Shown: positions 26,784 to 34,960 of the stretch, in pieces
Numbering within the stretch: position 1 is the stretch's first letter
Layout of the letters: each line of letters opens with the position of its first letter
Assembly: GCF_900105205.1 (NCBI RefSeq)
Contig: NZ_FNSQ01000005.1
Coordinates: 2,914,001 to 2,978,000, forward strand
Reading direction: 5' to 3'
Length of the DNA stretch: 64,000 nt
Source: Microbacterium hydrocarbonoxydans
GTDB lineage: Bacteria; Actinomycetota; Actinomycetes; Actinomycetales; Microbacteriaceae
Made by a program: the position numbers and the translations under genes
Notes under the pieces: generated by a model
What the model was told of the DNA's origin: nothing
What the model saw: the letters and a program-made list of their open reading frames with translations, nothing else
Databases searched by the model: none

Positions 26784-28091
26784 TCAGGGCCGCGGCGCCG
26801 ACCGCGCCCGACGCGGCGTGCGCGAGCGGGGGCGTCCTCCGCGCCCTCCTCGCTGACCGTCCCCGGGGGACAGGGCGTCGCGGATGGCCTGACGCTCGCG
26901 CCGGCGACGGGGCGCGTCGCTCCACCCGATCGCGAACCCGAGCAGGATCAGCGCGGTCGAGACCAGCAGCACGGCATCCGAGTCGAGCGTGGTCCAGTCC
27001 GCCCACAGGGCTCCGATCGACAGGACGACCCCGCACGCGCCGAGCGCGGAGAGTCCGAACTGCAGTCGGACCATCGACCGATTCTCCGACAGGAGCGGAT
27101 CGATCAGGTTCACGTCGATGCGACGCGGCGTGCGGTCCGAGACCCATCGCGCCAGGGCGACCTCGCGGGCGCATTGCAAGGCCACCCCGCCGAGCCAGGC
27201 GAGCGCACCCAGGGCAGCGCAGACCGCGATCGCCGCCCCACTCGACAGGCTCAGGACATCGATGCCGTTCTCGATCGGCTGGTCCCAGTAGACCGGGTCG
27301 CAGCCGCGGCACTGCTGACGCAGGAACACCGACAGCATGAAGGCGGCCAGCGACACCCACGTCGCCGCCATCAGGATCGAGGCGATCCTGCCCAGGAGGC
27401 GCGCGCTCGGGGCCGTGAGCCAACGGGGCACGACAGCGGGTGACGCCGCGCTGCGCCGTTCGGAATCGGAGGCCTCCGCGCGTCGGATGAGCGGCTTCCA
27501 CCCGCCGGTGAGGGCCACCATCCGCGCCGCGTCCCGCGCGACGAGCCGACGCCCCAGCCCCTGCAGCGCCGCGGCACCAGCGGTCAGCGCGGCGAAGACG
27601 AGGAGGGCGATCCAGCTCACCGCGTCCTCGCGCAGATCCTCCGTGAACAGGACGGCGAGCAGGAAGATGGCGCCCAGCACACCGACGCTCCAGAGCAGCA
27701 CGGTGCCCGTGGTCTTGAGGTAGGTGGCCGGCGCGGCTGTCAGCTCTGTCCGCAGCGGGCGCTGCGGCACCGCATCCGGATCCATCCGTGCGCTCGCCTC
27801 CGCCGCACGGAGCGCGGCGAAGCGCTCGACGATCAGCACGCATGGCACGATCACGGCGAGTACGGCGCCGACGAGCAGGATCGCGCCCATGCTCGAGCGC
27901 AGGAGCGGGTCGAGATCGACCTGCCAGTAGAGCGAGGACAGTGCCTCCTCCCCCACGATCCCGACGATCACGATGCCGAGGAACGTGTAGAGGATGCCGA
28001 CGATGAAGCCCACAGCGGTGTCGAGCACTGCGCGCCAGAACGACCACGCGGGCGTGAAGACCTCGATGAAGGATGCCGAACGCGCACTCAT
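26784..28091 (-). CDS. Multi-pass membrane protein, unknown function
   Basis: A 435-aa protein with about eight hydrophobic helices, e.g. AVLDTAVGFIVGILYTFLGIVIVGIVG, AILLVGAVLAVIVPCVLIVERF and LLWSVGVLGAIFLLAVLF. The C-terminal tail is strongly basic (RRRRERQAIRD...GRPRSRTPRRARSAPRP). A loop holds a QQCRGCDPVYW Cys pair. ATG at 28091 overlaps the truA stop (ATGA), so it is translated with truA; the longer upstream frame is shadow over truA. No family recognised. Confidence 0.8.
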   Translation of the reverse strand: MSARSASFIEVFTPAWSFWRAVLDTAVGFIVGILYTFLGIVIVGIVGEEALSSLYWQVDLDPLLRSSMGAILLVGAVLAVIVPCVLIVERFAALRAAEASARMDPDAVPQRPLRTELTAAPATYLKTTGTVLLWSVGVLGAIFLLAVLFTEDLREDAVSWIALLVFAALTAGAAALQGLGRRLVARDAARMVALTGGWKPLIRRAEASDSERRSAASPAVVPRWLTAPSARLLGRIASILMAATWVSLAAFMLSVFLRQQCRGCDPVYWDQPIENGIDVLSLSSGAAIAVCAALGALAWLGGVALQCAREVALARWVSDRTPRRIDVNLIDPLLSENRSMVRLQFGLSALGACGVVLSIGALWADWTTLDSDAVLLVSTALILLGFAIGWSDAPRRRRERQAIRDALSPGDGQRGGRGGRPRSRTPRRARSAPRP

Positions 28092-28936
28092 GCGCTCGTG
28101 CCGTCCCGGCGGGCGCGAGTCTGGCCGGCCCGCGTCGCGAGCAGGTCGTCTGCGGGGTACCCCACTTCGGTGAGCGTCAGACCGCGCGCCGCGAGCACCT
28201 TGAACTCGCTCGTGCGGGTCAGCGCGTCGCGCAGCAGGACCAGATCGTCGACATCGAGCCGCCCTTCGCCGACGGCGACGCACGCGCCCACGAGCGCTCG
28301 CACCATGCTGTGGCAGAACGCGTCGGCCTTCACCTCGGCGACGAGGACGCCCTCGGCATCGCGTGTCCAGCGGTAGTCGAGGAGGGTCCGGATCGTGGTC
28401 GCTTCCTCGCGCGGCTTGCAGTACGCGGCGAAGTCATGGAGCCCGATGAGGGTGCGGGCCGCGGCATCCATCACCACCTCGTCGAGCGGAGCACGGTAGG
28501 CGGTGGTGTCGTGGCGTCGGAGAGGGTCGTACCCGGAGGTCGCATCGGCGAGACGGTAGCGGTAGCGCCGCCATACCGCCGAGAAGCGTGCGTCGAAACC
28601 CTCCGGCGCGATGGACGAGCGTGTCACCGTGGCATCGGGGTAGGCGCCGAGCACGCCGCGCATGCGACGGGCGATCGAGGCGGCCGGATCCTGCGGCGCT
28701 CTGCCCTGGCGCGACTCGATGCGCGACCACTGCCCCTCGTCCAGGTCGACGTGCGCGACCTGACCCTCGGCGTGCACTCCGGCATCCGTGCGCCCGGCGA
28801 CCACGAACTGCACGTCCGAGCCGACGATGCGGGCGAGGGCGGCCTCGAGGGTCCCCTGCACGGTGCGCAGGGTGGGCTGCTTGGCCCACCCTCGGAAGTG
28901 GGTGCCGTCGTAGGCGATGTCGAGACGGATGCGCAC
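28088..28936 (-). CDS. truA: tRNA pseudouridine(38-40) synthase
   Basis: Isomerises U38-U40 in the tRNA anticodon arm, 282 aa. MRIRLDIAYDGTHFRGWAKQP begins the protein. The catalytic Asp51 is in AGRTDAGVHAEGQV. RYRYRLADA, FAAYCKP and FCHSMVRALVG complete the family pattern. The start is GTG at 28936 with TAGGCT 6 nt upstream and no Shine-Dalgarno. Confidence 0.96.
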   Translation of the reverse strand: MRIRLDIAYDGTHFRGWAKQPTLRTVQGTLEAALARIVGSDVQFVVAGRTDAGVHAEGQVAHVDLDEGQWSRIESRQGRAPQDPAASIARRMRGVLGAYPDATVTRSSIAPEGFDARFSAVWRRYRYRLADATSGYDPLRRHDTTAYRAPLDEVVMDAAARTLIGLHDFAAYCKPREEATTIRTLLDYRWTRDAEGVLVAEVKADAFCHSMVRALVGACVAVGEGRLDVDDLVLLRDALTRTSEFKVLAARGLTLTEVGYPADDLLATRAGQTRARRDGTSA

Positions 28937-28942
28937 GGATAA

Positions 28943-28948
28943 AGCCTA
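28943..28948 (-). promoter_or_regulatory. -10 element (TAGGCT), leaderless truA
   Basis: Minus-strand TAGGCT, then TTATCC, then GTG at 28936. Same arrangement as acpS. Confidence 0.6.
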
Positions 28949-28991
28949 GGCCGTGGCGGTGCGCGATCCGGGTCTGACGGGATACCTGCCG

Positions 28992-30530
28992 TCAGATGCC
29001 CCCGTCGATCGAGCGGATGAGGCCCGGCTCGTCGGGGACCATCACCTGGGTGTCGCGGTTGAGGCTCTCGCCGCGGAAGAACCTCTTGGACCGCGGGAAC
29101 AGGTACCAGACGAACATCAGGACGAGTCCGAACGCGAGCGCTCCGATGCCGATTACGAAGGTGCCGCCGATGCCGAGCAGCACCGTATAGCCGTAGTCGA
29201 CGTCGTACATGTCGATCGCCGACTGCACGAAGGCCCACGTCAGCATGGCCGCCCCGAGCACCGGGAACAGGCCCTTGAAGAAGAACTCGCGGGCCGAGCG
29301 GGTGAGGTCCTTGCGGAAGTACCATGCGCAGGCGAATCCGGTGATGGCGTAGTAGAACGCGATCGCCAGACCGAGCGACAGGATCGAGTCCTGCAGGATG
29401 TCGTCGCTGATCAGGGTCATGCCGATGTAATAGGCGATCGCCACGACGCCCATGACGATGGTCGAGAACGACGGGGTCTTGTAGGTCGGGTGCACGTCCT
29501 TGAATTTCGCCGGCAGAGCGCGGTAGACGCCCATCGCGAGGGTGCCGCGGGCGGTCGGGAGGATCGTGGTCTGCGTGGACGAGATGGCCGAGAGCACGAC
29601 CGCGACCACGAGGACCCAGCCGAACGGGCCGAGCAGGCCGTCCTTGATCGCCAGGAAGAAGTCGTCGGCGTTGGCCTCGTTGCCGAGTCCGGTGCCCTCC
29701 GCGCCGAGGCCGGCGTACATCATCGCGGCGATCGTGACGCCGACATAGGTGACGAGCAGGATGACCGTCGTCAGCAACGCTGCGCGTCCGGGGATCTTCT
29801 TGGGATCCTTGGTCTCCTCGTTGAGGGCGAGACAGGTGTCCCAGCCCCAGTAGATGAAGAGCGCGAGCAGGATCGACTCGGTGAAGCCGGGCCAGCTCGT
29901 GAACGCGAACGGGTTCAGCCACTCCATCTCGAACGGCGTCGGGTTCGGCGCGGTTCCGGCGAAGAACTGCCAGAGCGCTGCCACGACGAAGATCGCCAGC
30001 GCGAGGTACTGGATGCCGAGCAGGACGTTCTGGATGCGTTCGCCGATCTCGACGCCGCGCCAGCTGACCCAGGTCATCGCGGCGATGAACAGCACCGCGA
30101 CCAGCACGATCCGCCAGTCGTTGTTCTCGAGGTCGAACCCGATCAGCGACCAGAAGTACACCGAGGCGATCTGGGCGAGGTTGGCGAGCACGACCATTCC
30201 GGCGACCGCGACGCCCCAGCCTCCCATCCAGCCCACCCATGGACCGAAGGCCTTCGTGCCCCAGGTGAACGTCGTGCCGCAGTCGGGGACGGCGTTGTTG
30301 AGCTCGCGGTAGGCGAAGGCGATCAGCAGCATCGGCACGAACGCGATGATGAAGGCGATCGGCGCCTGCGCGCCGACGGCGAGCACGACATAGCCGAGCG
30401 TCGCCACGAGCGAGTAGACGGGGGCCGTCGAGGCGAGGCCGATGACGGTCGACCCCCACAGACCGAGTGTTCCCGCGGCGAGGCCCTTGCCGTCAGGGCG
30501 TTCGAGATGGATCGGCGTCGTAGCTGACAT
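28992..30530 (-). CDS. APC-superfamily amino acid permease
   Basis: A 512-aa inner-membrane transporter with about 12 helices. It begins with LGLWGSTVIGLASTAPVYSLVATLGYVVLAVG, the conserved first helix of APC permeases. AYRELNNAVPDCGTTFTWGTKAFGPWVGW and WGWDTCLALNEETKDPKKIPGRAALLTT match the amino acid/polyamine branch. The cytoplasmic N-terminus is short and the C-terminus charged (RSKRFFRGESLNRDTQV). Substrate undetermined. It stands alone, in head-to-head layout with no coupled gene. Confidence 0.88.
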   Translation of the reverse strand: MSATTPIHLERPDGKGLAAGTLGLWGSTVIGLASTAPVYSLVATLGYVVLAVGAQAPIAFIIAFVPMLLIAFAYRELNNAVPDCGTTFTWGTKAFGPWVGWMGGWGVAVAGMVVLANLAQIASVYFWSLIGFDLENNDWRIVLVAVLFIAAMTWVSWRGVEIGERIQNVLLGIQYLALAIFVVAALWQFFAGTAPNPTPFEMEWLNPFAFTSWPGFTESILLALFIYWGWDTCLALNEETKDPKKIPGRAALLTTVILLVTYVGVTIAAMMYAGLGAEGTGLGNEANADDFFLAIKDGLLGPFGWVLVVAVVLSAISSTQTTILPTARGTLAMGVYRALPAKFKDVHPTYKTPSFSTIVMGVVAIAYYIGMTLISDDILQDSILSLGLAIAFYYAITGFACAWYFRKDLTRSAREFFFKGLFPVLGAAMLTWAFVQSAIDMYDVDYGYTVLLGIGGTFVIGIGALAFGLVLMFVWYLFPRSKRFFRGESLNRDTQVMVPDEPGLIRSIDGGI

Positions 30531-30629
30531 GCTCAGAAGATACGGGCACTACGGTTATCGCGTCAATCCTTTTCTTCGACCGACGGATTCCGTGGGTCCT
30601 TCGATGATTGCGCGACGGAATCCGTCGGA

Positions 30630-30995
30630 CTAAACGCGGTCGATCATGGCGTCCGCGTGGTCGGCCACCCACTCGACGAGCGGCAGCATCCGCTCCATCA
30701 GATCGCGGCCGAGCGGGGTCAGGCTGTACTCGACGTGCGGCGGCACCGTCGGAAGCGATTCCCGATGCACCAGCCCGTCGTCCGCGAGCGTCCGCAGAGT
30801 GGATGCGAGCATCTTCTCGCTGATGCCGCCGACCTCCCGGCGCAGCTCGCCCCAGCGACGGGTGCCGTCGGAGAGCGCGGACAGCACGAGCACGCCCCAT
30901 TTGCTCATCACATGATCGAGGACGACCCGAGTGCTGCATCCGGGCTCGAAGATCTGTGGCGTCGCTTCGCGGATCTGCGCATAACTAACCGTCAT
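30630..30995 (-). CDS. HxlR-family transcriptional regulator
   Basis: A 121-aa winged-helix protein. CSTRVVLDHVMSKWGVLVLSALSDGTRRWGELRREVGGISEKMLASTLRTLADDGLVHRE is the HxlR domain, with Cys20 at the position seen in redox/electrophile-sensing members. It is divergent from an NmrA-like oxidoreductase, the layout of E. coli ytfH-ytfG, and likely represses it. TAAGGT lies 6 nt before the ATG inside an inverted repeat, suggesting autoregulation. Confidence 0.9.
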   Translation of the reverse strand: MTVSYAQIREATPQIFEPGCSTRVVLDHVMSKWGVLVLSALSDGTRRWGELRREVGGISEKMLASTLRTLADDGLVHRESLPTVPPHVEYSLTPLGRDLMERMLPLVEWVADHADAMIDRV

Positions 30996-30999
30996 GTAT

Positions 31000-31022
31000 G
31001 TACCTTACTTCAAAGTGGGTAC
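31000..31022. promoter_or_regulatory. Candidate HxlR operator in the divergent promoter
   Basis: Inverted arms GTACC-TT-ACT and AGT-G-GGTAC flank a TCAA centre. The left arm includes the minus-strand -10 TAAGGT (31002-31007) of the regulator gene, so a bound repressor would block its own promoter. Confidence 0.5.
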
Positions 31023-31092
31023 CCACGATCCGGAATGTACGAAGAGGCACCGGCGGTTGTGGGTCATGTCACCTACGAAAGGACACCACCCC

Positions 31093-31938
31093 ATGACCAT
31101 CCTCGTCACCGGCGCGACCGGCAACCTCGGACGCCTCGTCATCGAAAGCCTCCTCGAGCGCGGCGCAGACCCGCAGTCGGTCATCGCCGGTGCGCGCGAC
31201 GTCACGAAGGCGGAAGGCCTCGGCGTCCGCGTGGCCCGCGTGGACTACTCCGACCCTGCCTCCGTCCGCAGCGCCCTCGAGGGCGTCGACACGGTCCTCC
31301 TCGTCTCGGGCTCCGAAGTCGGCCAGCGCGTCGCGCAGCACAAGGCGGTCATCGATGCGGCGAAGGATGCCGGCGTCGCCAAGCTCGTCTACACCAGCGC
31401 CCCGAAGGCCACCACGAGCGACCTCGTGCTCGCGCCGGAGCACAAGGCGACGGAAGAGCTGATCGCCGCATCCGGCGTCCCCTCTGTCATCCTGCGGAAC
31501 AACTGGTACACCGAGAACTACGCGGCCGACCTCGCCCGCGCCGCCGAGACGGGCGTGCTCGCATCGGGTGCAGGCGCCGGGCGCGTCGCCTCGGCCAGCC
31601 GCAAGGACTTCGCCGAGGCCGCCGCAGTCGTCCTTCTTGACGAGGGTCACCTGGGTCAGGTGTACGAGCTGGGTGGCGACGTGGCGTGGAACTACGACGA
31701 CCTCGCGGGCGCGATCGCCGAGATCTCGGGCCGCGACGTCGCGTACCAGCCGCTGACCGCCGACGAGCAGCTCGCCGGGCTCCGCGCCGCAGGACTCGAT
31801 GAGGGCACCGCCGGCTTCGTGGTCGCTCTGGATGCCGGCATCGCCGCAGGGGCGCTCGCCGACACCGACGGAACGCTCTCGCGACTCATCGGCCGCCCGA
31901 CGACTCCGCTCGTCGAGGGACTGCGCGCGATCGCCTGA
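31093..31938 (+). CDS. NmrA-like NAD(P)-dependent oxidoreductase (QOR2-type quinone reductase)
   Basis: A 281-aa Rossmann protein. The nucleotide-binding motif GATGNLGR is at about 7-14. VDYSDPASVRSALEGVDTVLLVSG, YTSAPKATTSDL and LRNNWYTENY match the YtfG/QOR2 group that reduces quinones with NADPH. ATG at 31093 is chosen over upstream codons because AAAGGA precedes it and the Rossmann motif then starts at the usual position. Divergent HxlR regulator. Confidence 0.87.
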   Translation: MTILVTGATGNLGRLVIESLLERGADPQSVIAGARDVTKAEGLGVRVARVDYSDPASVRSALEGVDTVLLVSGSEVGQRVAQHKAVIDAAKDAGVAKLVYTSAPKATTSDLVLAPEHKATEELIAASGVPSVILRNNWYTENYAADLARAAETGVLASGAGAGRVASASRKDFAEAAAVVLLDEGHLGQVYELGGDVAWNYDDLAGAIAEISGRDVAYQPLTADEQLAGLRAAGLDEGTAGFVVALDAGIAAGALADTDGTLSRLIGRPTTPLVEGLRAIA

Positions 31939-31959
31939 TCGCTGCAGTCGCCAGACAAG

Positions 31960-31992
31960 GAGGCGCCGATCCTCACCCAGGATCGGCGCCTC
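31960..31992. terminator. Intrinsic terminator
   Basis: 14-bp stem GAGGCGCCGATCCT (31960-31973) with its complement (31979-31992) and loop CACCC. It ends the oxidoreductase gene and faces the Asp23 operon end 20 bp away. Confidence 0.85.
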
Positions 31993-32012
31993 TGCGTGCT
32001 CACGCGGACTTC

Positions 32013-32366
32013 TCAGTCCGACGATGCCTCCCGAGGATGGACATACGCGATCGTGAGCACGATCTCGGCGGTGGTGAGGCCTTCTGCCCCCAGGGCCTCT
32101 CCAACCGCCCGTCGCACGGCGCGCAGCGTCTTCGCCGCGCCCGCCGAGTATTCGATGCCGAGCGACGCTTCGACGAGCACGCCGGCATCGCCCATGCGGA
32201 CGGACACCAGGGGCTCGTCGTCGCGGTTGATGCCGACGGCGACGGCGCTCTCGCCGACGAGGTTGGAGATGAGGGAGCCGGCGCGATACACGCTGCGGAC
32301 CCCTGGAGTCGCCACCACGGCGGCCTGGATGCGTCCGGCGAGCTCCGGCTGCGCTGTCATGGTCAT
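32013..32366 (-). CDS. Small Asp23/Gls24-related protein
   Basis: A 117-aa protein. RIQAAVVATPGVRSVYRAGS...VSVRMGDAGVLVEASLGIEYSAG...GEALGAEGLTTAEIVLTIAYVHP follows the Asp23/Gls24 pattern of a short alpha/beta domain. ATG at 32366 overlaps the preceding stop (ATGA); a second ATG two codons later is possible. Third gene of the sigma-factor operon. The family is linked to cell-envelope/alkaline stress, but the mechanism is unknown. Confidence 0.78.
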   Translation of the reverse strand: MTMTAQPELAGRIQAAVVATPGVRSVYRAGSLISNLVGESAVAVGINRDDEPLVSVRMGDAGVLVEASLGIEYSAGAAKTLRAVRRAVGEALGAEGLTTAEIVLTIAYVHPREASSD

Positions 32367-32986
32367 GACCGCTCTCCCCTCGTGTCGCCGATGCGCTGCA
32401 CGTCGCGCACCGTCACGTCGATCCCGGTCACGGTCAGGTCGGTGTGCTGCTGCAGCCGCCGCGCGACCTCGCTTCGGAGCATCTCGACGGCCTTCGGGAT
32501 CGACTCTCCGTAGACGGCGTTCACCTCGATCGCGATCCGCACCGGCGAACCGACCACGGTCACATCGCCATCGAGGGTGGACCGCCCGACGAGGATGCCG
32601 GGAACGGCGTTCTCCGCCGACCGGATCAGCCCGCGCACAGCACCCTCGGTGATTCCGAAGTCGACCGCCGGCTCCTCCTCGACGAACGGGATGCGTCGGC
32701 CTGCCCTGGCATCCAGTGCGATGCCGGTGAGGATCCGATCCACCCAGCTGTCGTCGACCTCTGGCATCGCCGCTGCATCCGCTTCGATCAGCTGCCCGCC
32801 CAGCCCCCGCAGCCGGTCGAGCGCATCGAGCGCGAGCTGGCACCCGGGTGAACCCTCGATCGAGGGATCGAGCGGCCGTCGTCCTGCGTCGAGGTAGTCG
32901 CTCAGCTCTTCGAGCGTGTGTCCGTCTAGGTCGCCGGGCTCGAGTCCGAGCTCGCGGACGTCAGGGGTCTGCTGGTCATCGGTCAT
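32363..32986 (-). CDS. Asp23/Gls24 family protein with anti-sigma-like N-terminal region
   Basis: A 207-aa protein. Residues ~110-200 (VDFGITEGAVRGLIRSAENAVPGILVGRSTLDGD... to VTGIDVTVRDVQRI) are the Asp23 domain. Residues ~22-75 (DGHTLEELSDYLDAGRRPLD...SPGCQLALDALDRLRGLG) look like the cytoplasmic zinc-finger-type anti-sigma domain, but only one Cys is left. It overlaps the sigma gene by 4 nt, the usual position of an anti-sigma factor. The anti-sigma reading is inference. Confidence 0.75.
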   Translation of the reverse strand: MTDDQQTPDVRELGLEPGDLDGHTLEELSDYLDAGRRPLDPSIEGSPGCQLALDALDRLRGLGGQLIEADAAAMPEVDDSWVDRILTGIALDARAGRRIPFVEEEPAVDFGITEGAVRGLIRSAENAVPGILVGRSTLDGDVTVVGSPVRIAIEVNAVYGESIPKAVEMLRSEVARRLQQHTDLTVTGIDVTVRDVQRIGDTRGERS

Positions 32987-33549
32987 CGCCAGGCCTCCAT
33001 CCGCACGATCATGAACTTCCTGGCTCTGGCCAGCAGGCCGCGAGCGGTCGACACCGAGATCTCCAGCTCCTCGGCGATCTCCTCATACGAGTAGCCGCCC
33101 ATCTCGCGCAGCACCCAACACTCGCGCTGGGCGGCCGGGAGTTCCTGCAGCGCCGCTCCGAGAGCCTCGATGCCCGCTCGCGCCTCCACGACACGAGCCG
33201 GCGCGCTGTGCGCCGGCGCCTCCTGCTCGATGTCGTCGACATCGAGCACCGGACGAAGCGCACGGATGCGGTCGACGGCCTTGCGGCTCACGATCCTCAT
33301 CAGCCAGCTCTTGACCTTGCCAGGGTCGTCGAGCTCGGAGAACCGCTGCCACGCCGTCACGAACGTCTCCTGCACGATGTCGTCGACATCGGCCGAGGCG
33401 TTCAGCATCCGCTGCGTGTAGGCGCGCATCATCGGGGTGTACCTGCGGACGAGCACGGCGAATGCCGCGACGTCTCCGTCCATCGCCCGACCGGCGACGA
33501 TCCGGTCGTCGGCCTGCTCGAGAGCAGAGCGAAATCCTTCCCCAGCCAT
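32983..33549 (-). CDS. RNA polymerase sigma factor, ECF-like sigma-70 family
   Basis: A 188-aa alternative sigma factor. Region 2 is at about 27-95 (FAVLVRRYTPMMRAYTQRML...DVDDIVQETFVTAWQRFSEL..VKSWLMRIVSRKAVDRIR). Region 4 is at about 125-180 (LQELPAAQRECWVLREMGGYSYEEIAEELEISVSTARGLLARARKFM). It is translationally coupled to two Asp23-family genes. An AGGGGGA ribosome site precedes the ATG. The likely regulon is envelope stress, possibly including the Asp23 genes themselves. Confidence 0.92.
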   Translation of the reverse strand: MAGEGFRSALEQADDRIVAGRAMDGDVAAFAVLVRRYTPMMRAYTQRMLNASADVDDIVQETFVTAWQRFSELDDPGKVKSWLMRIVSRKAVDRIRALRPVLDVDDIEQEAPAHSAPARVVEARAGIEALGAALQELPAAQRECWVLREMGGYSYEEIAEELEISVSTARGLLARARKFMIVRMEAWR

Positions 33550-33675
33550 ACGGCGTCCCCCTCTTCCCTGCCCTGTGAGCCGTTCGGAGCGAACCCGTCA
33601 TCGGATGGGATCGTCGATCCTCCGGTGACGGGGCCACGAGCCCCTGAAGCACTCACGTGTTCACGACCGACCGAG

Positions 33676-34143
33676 TCACAGAACCCGCGAATCGGCGCCG
33701 TCCGCGGCGGGGGTTGGGTCGGCTGCGACGTCGTCCTCCGTCGGGATGTGCACGTCGTTGATCGTGACGTTGACCTCGACGGCCTGCTTGCCGACATACT
33801 CGGCCATGGCGAGGGAGATCGCCGCACGAACGTCATCGGCGACCTTCTGCAGCGACGCCGGGTACTCGGCGACGATCGTCACGTCGACCGCGACCTGCGT
33901 CTCGCCGACCTCGACGCTGATGCCCTGGGCGAGGTCGGTGGAGTTGAGCGCATCGCGGATGGCGCCGACCGCACGCGCCGCTCCGCCGCCGAGGGCGTAC
34001 ACACCAGGAACCTCGCGAGCCGCGATGCCGGCGATCTTCGCGACGACGCCGTTTTCGATGATCGTCTCCCCCGTCGAGGCGACGGCCACGCCTGCGGGCG
34101 CGTCCTGGACTGCGGGCTGCTGTGCGTTCGAGACGTTCGTCAT
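33676..34143 (-). CDS. Asp23/Gls24 family envelope stress protein
   Basis: A 155-aa protein. GETIIENGVVAKIAGIAAREVPGVYALGGGAARAVGAIRDAL...VEVGETQVAVDVTIVAEYPASLQKVADDVRAAISLAMAEYVGKQAVEVNVTINDVHIP is a canonical Asp23 domain. ATG at 34143 has GGAGGAG 6-7 nt upstream; an in-frame ATG at 34158 also has GGGAGGA, so the start is ambiguous by five codons. A 126-bp gap separates it from the sigma gene downstream on the same strand. Confidence 0.88.
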   Translation of the reverse strand: MTNVSNAQQPAVQDAPAGVAVASTGETIIENGVVAKIAGIAAREVPGVYALGGGAARAVGAIRDALNSTDLAQGISVEVGETQVAVDVTIVAEYPASLQKVADDVRAAISLAMAEYVGKQAVEVNVTINDVHIPTEDDVAADPTPAADGADSRVL

Positions 34144-34305
34144 CGTGTGCTCCTCCATCGATCTGTCCTCCCCTGCGGGGCGGGTCGCAGTGCAGCGACA
34201 CCACTAAGACGGATGCCGAACGGGAATCGTCACAGATCCGTCTGGGAATCTCTCTACAGTTCATCGGCAGTGGCACGCGCCGCCCGTTGCTGACACTCGA
34301 CACGA

Positions 34306-34337
34306 AGGCCCGCTCCTCGGACGAAGAGCGGGCCTTT
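34306..34337. terminator. Intrinsic terminator
   Basis: 11-bp stem AAGGCCCGCTC (34306-34316) paired with 34327-34337 and a 10-nt loop, ending in TTT. It lies 16 bp after the stop of the minus-strand acidic-protein gene. Confidence 0.8.
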
Positions 34338-34353
34338 GCGTGTGCGGCGCGGG

Positions 34354-34536
34354 TCAGGGAAGGTCGCCGACCTCGAGCTCGTCGGGGTGGTCGGCGTTGT
34401 CGCCCGGCGCCTTCTGGCTCTCGCCGGGAGTCGCAGGATCCACCTCGGGATCGGGGTCGTTCGTCACGAAGTCGGCGTCGACGCCCGTCGCGTCGATCTC
34501 GGCGTTTTCGTCGGGTGCTGCCTGCGGGTCTGACAT
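34354..34536 (-). CDS. Small acidic hypothetical protein
   Basis: A 60-aa, very acidic, Asp/Pro-rich protein (MSDPQAAPDENAEIDATGVDADFV onward) that should be disordered. No domain is recognised. It is kept as real because it has a well-placed CGGAG-type ribosome site before the ATG, uses normal codon patterns and has its own terminator. It could be a small stress-associated protein, but nothing in the sequence says which. Confidence 0.6.
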   Translation of the reverse strand: MSDPQAAPDENAEIDATGVDADFVTNDPDPEVDPATPGESQKAPGDNADHPDELEVGDLP

Positions 34537-34681
34537 GATCGCTCCGATCGTCTGTTGCGGAAAGGGACGATCAGTCTCACTCGCGGGGTCAGACCGCGTA
34601 GCCCCCTTGACATGGGCAGCCGGGGATCACCCTGGTCGACCGCCATTGCAACTCGGCAAGACGTGATGCCCGGATACGACA

Positions 34682-34705
34682 AAACCCCCGGAAAACCGGG
34701 GGTTT
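34682..34705 (-). terminator. Intrinsic terminator of the tRNA pair
   Basis: AAACCCCCGG, AAAA, CCGGGGGTTT on the plus strand. Read on the minus strand it is a GC stem followed by TTTTG, just after tRNA-Met. Confidence 0.9.
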
Positions 34706-34712
34706 GAATCTG

Positions 34713-34786
34713 TAGCAGGAGCGGGGCTTGAACCCGCGACCTCACGATTATGAGTCGTGCGCTCTGACCAGCTGAGCTACCCTGCC
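34713..34786 (-). tRNA. tRNA-Met (CAT)
   Basis: 74 nt. The D-arm TAGCTCAGCTGG, anticodon loop CTCATAA with anticodon CAT, and T-arm GGGTTCAAGCCCC are all present. The acceptor stem pairs GGCAGGG with TCCTGCT through two G-U pairs. CCA is not encoded. The complete acceptor stem suggests elongator Met, but tRNA-Ile2 (k2C34) cannot be excluded without comparison. Confidence 0.9.
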
Positions 34787-34820
34787 GCACCGCATCCGCA
34801 TCGCAGCTACGAACACTGTG

Positions 34821-34892
34821 AGCCCCGAGTCAGGATTGAACTGACGACCCCTTCCTTACCATGGAAGTGCTCTGCCACTGAGCTATCGGGGC
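34821..34892 (-). tRNA. tRNA-Thr (GGT)
   Basis: 72 nt. Acceptor GCCCCGA pairs with TCGGGGC. D-arm TAGCTCAGTGG, anticodon loop with GGT, T-arm CAGTTCAATCCTG. CCA is not encoded. It lies 34 bp upstream of tRNA-Met on the same strand, so they are probably co-transcribed. Confidence 0.93.
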
Positions 34893-34960
34893 GTGCTGCC
34901 CCTCGCGGGGCAACCACACGAGAATACCATCACTGTGGCGTCCTCATGAAATCGAGGCGG

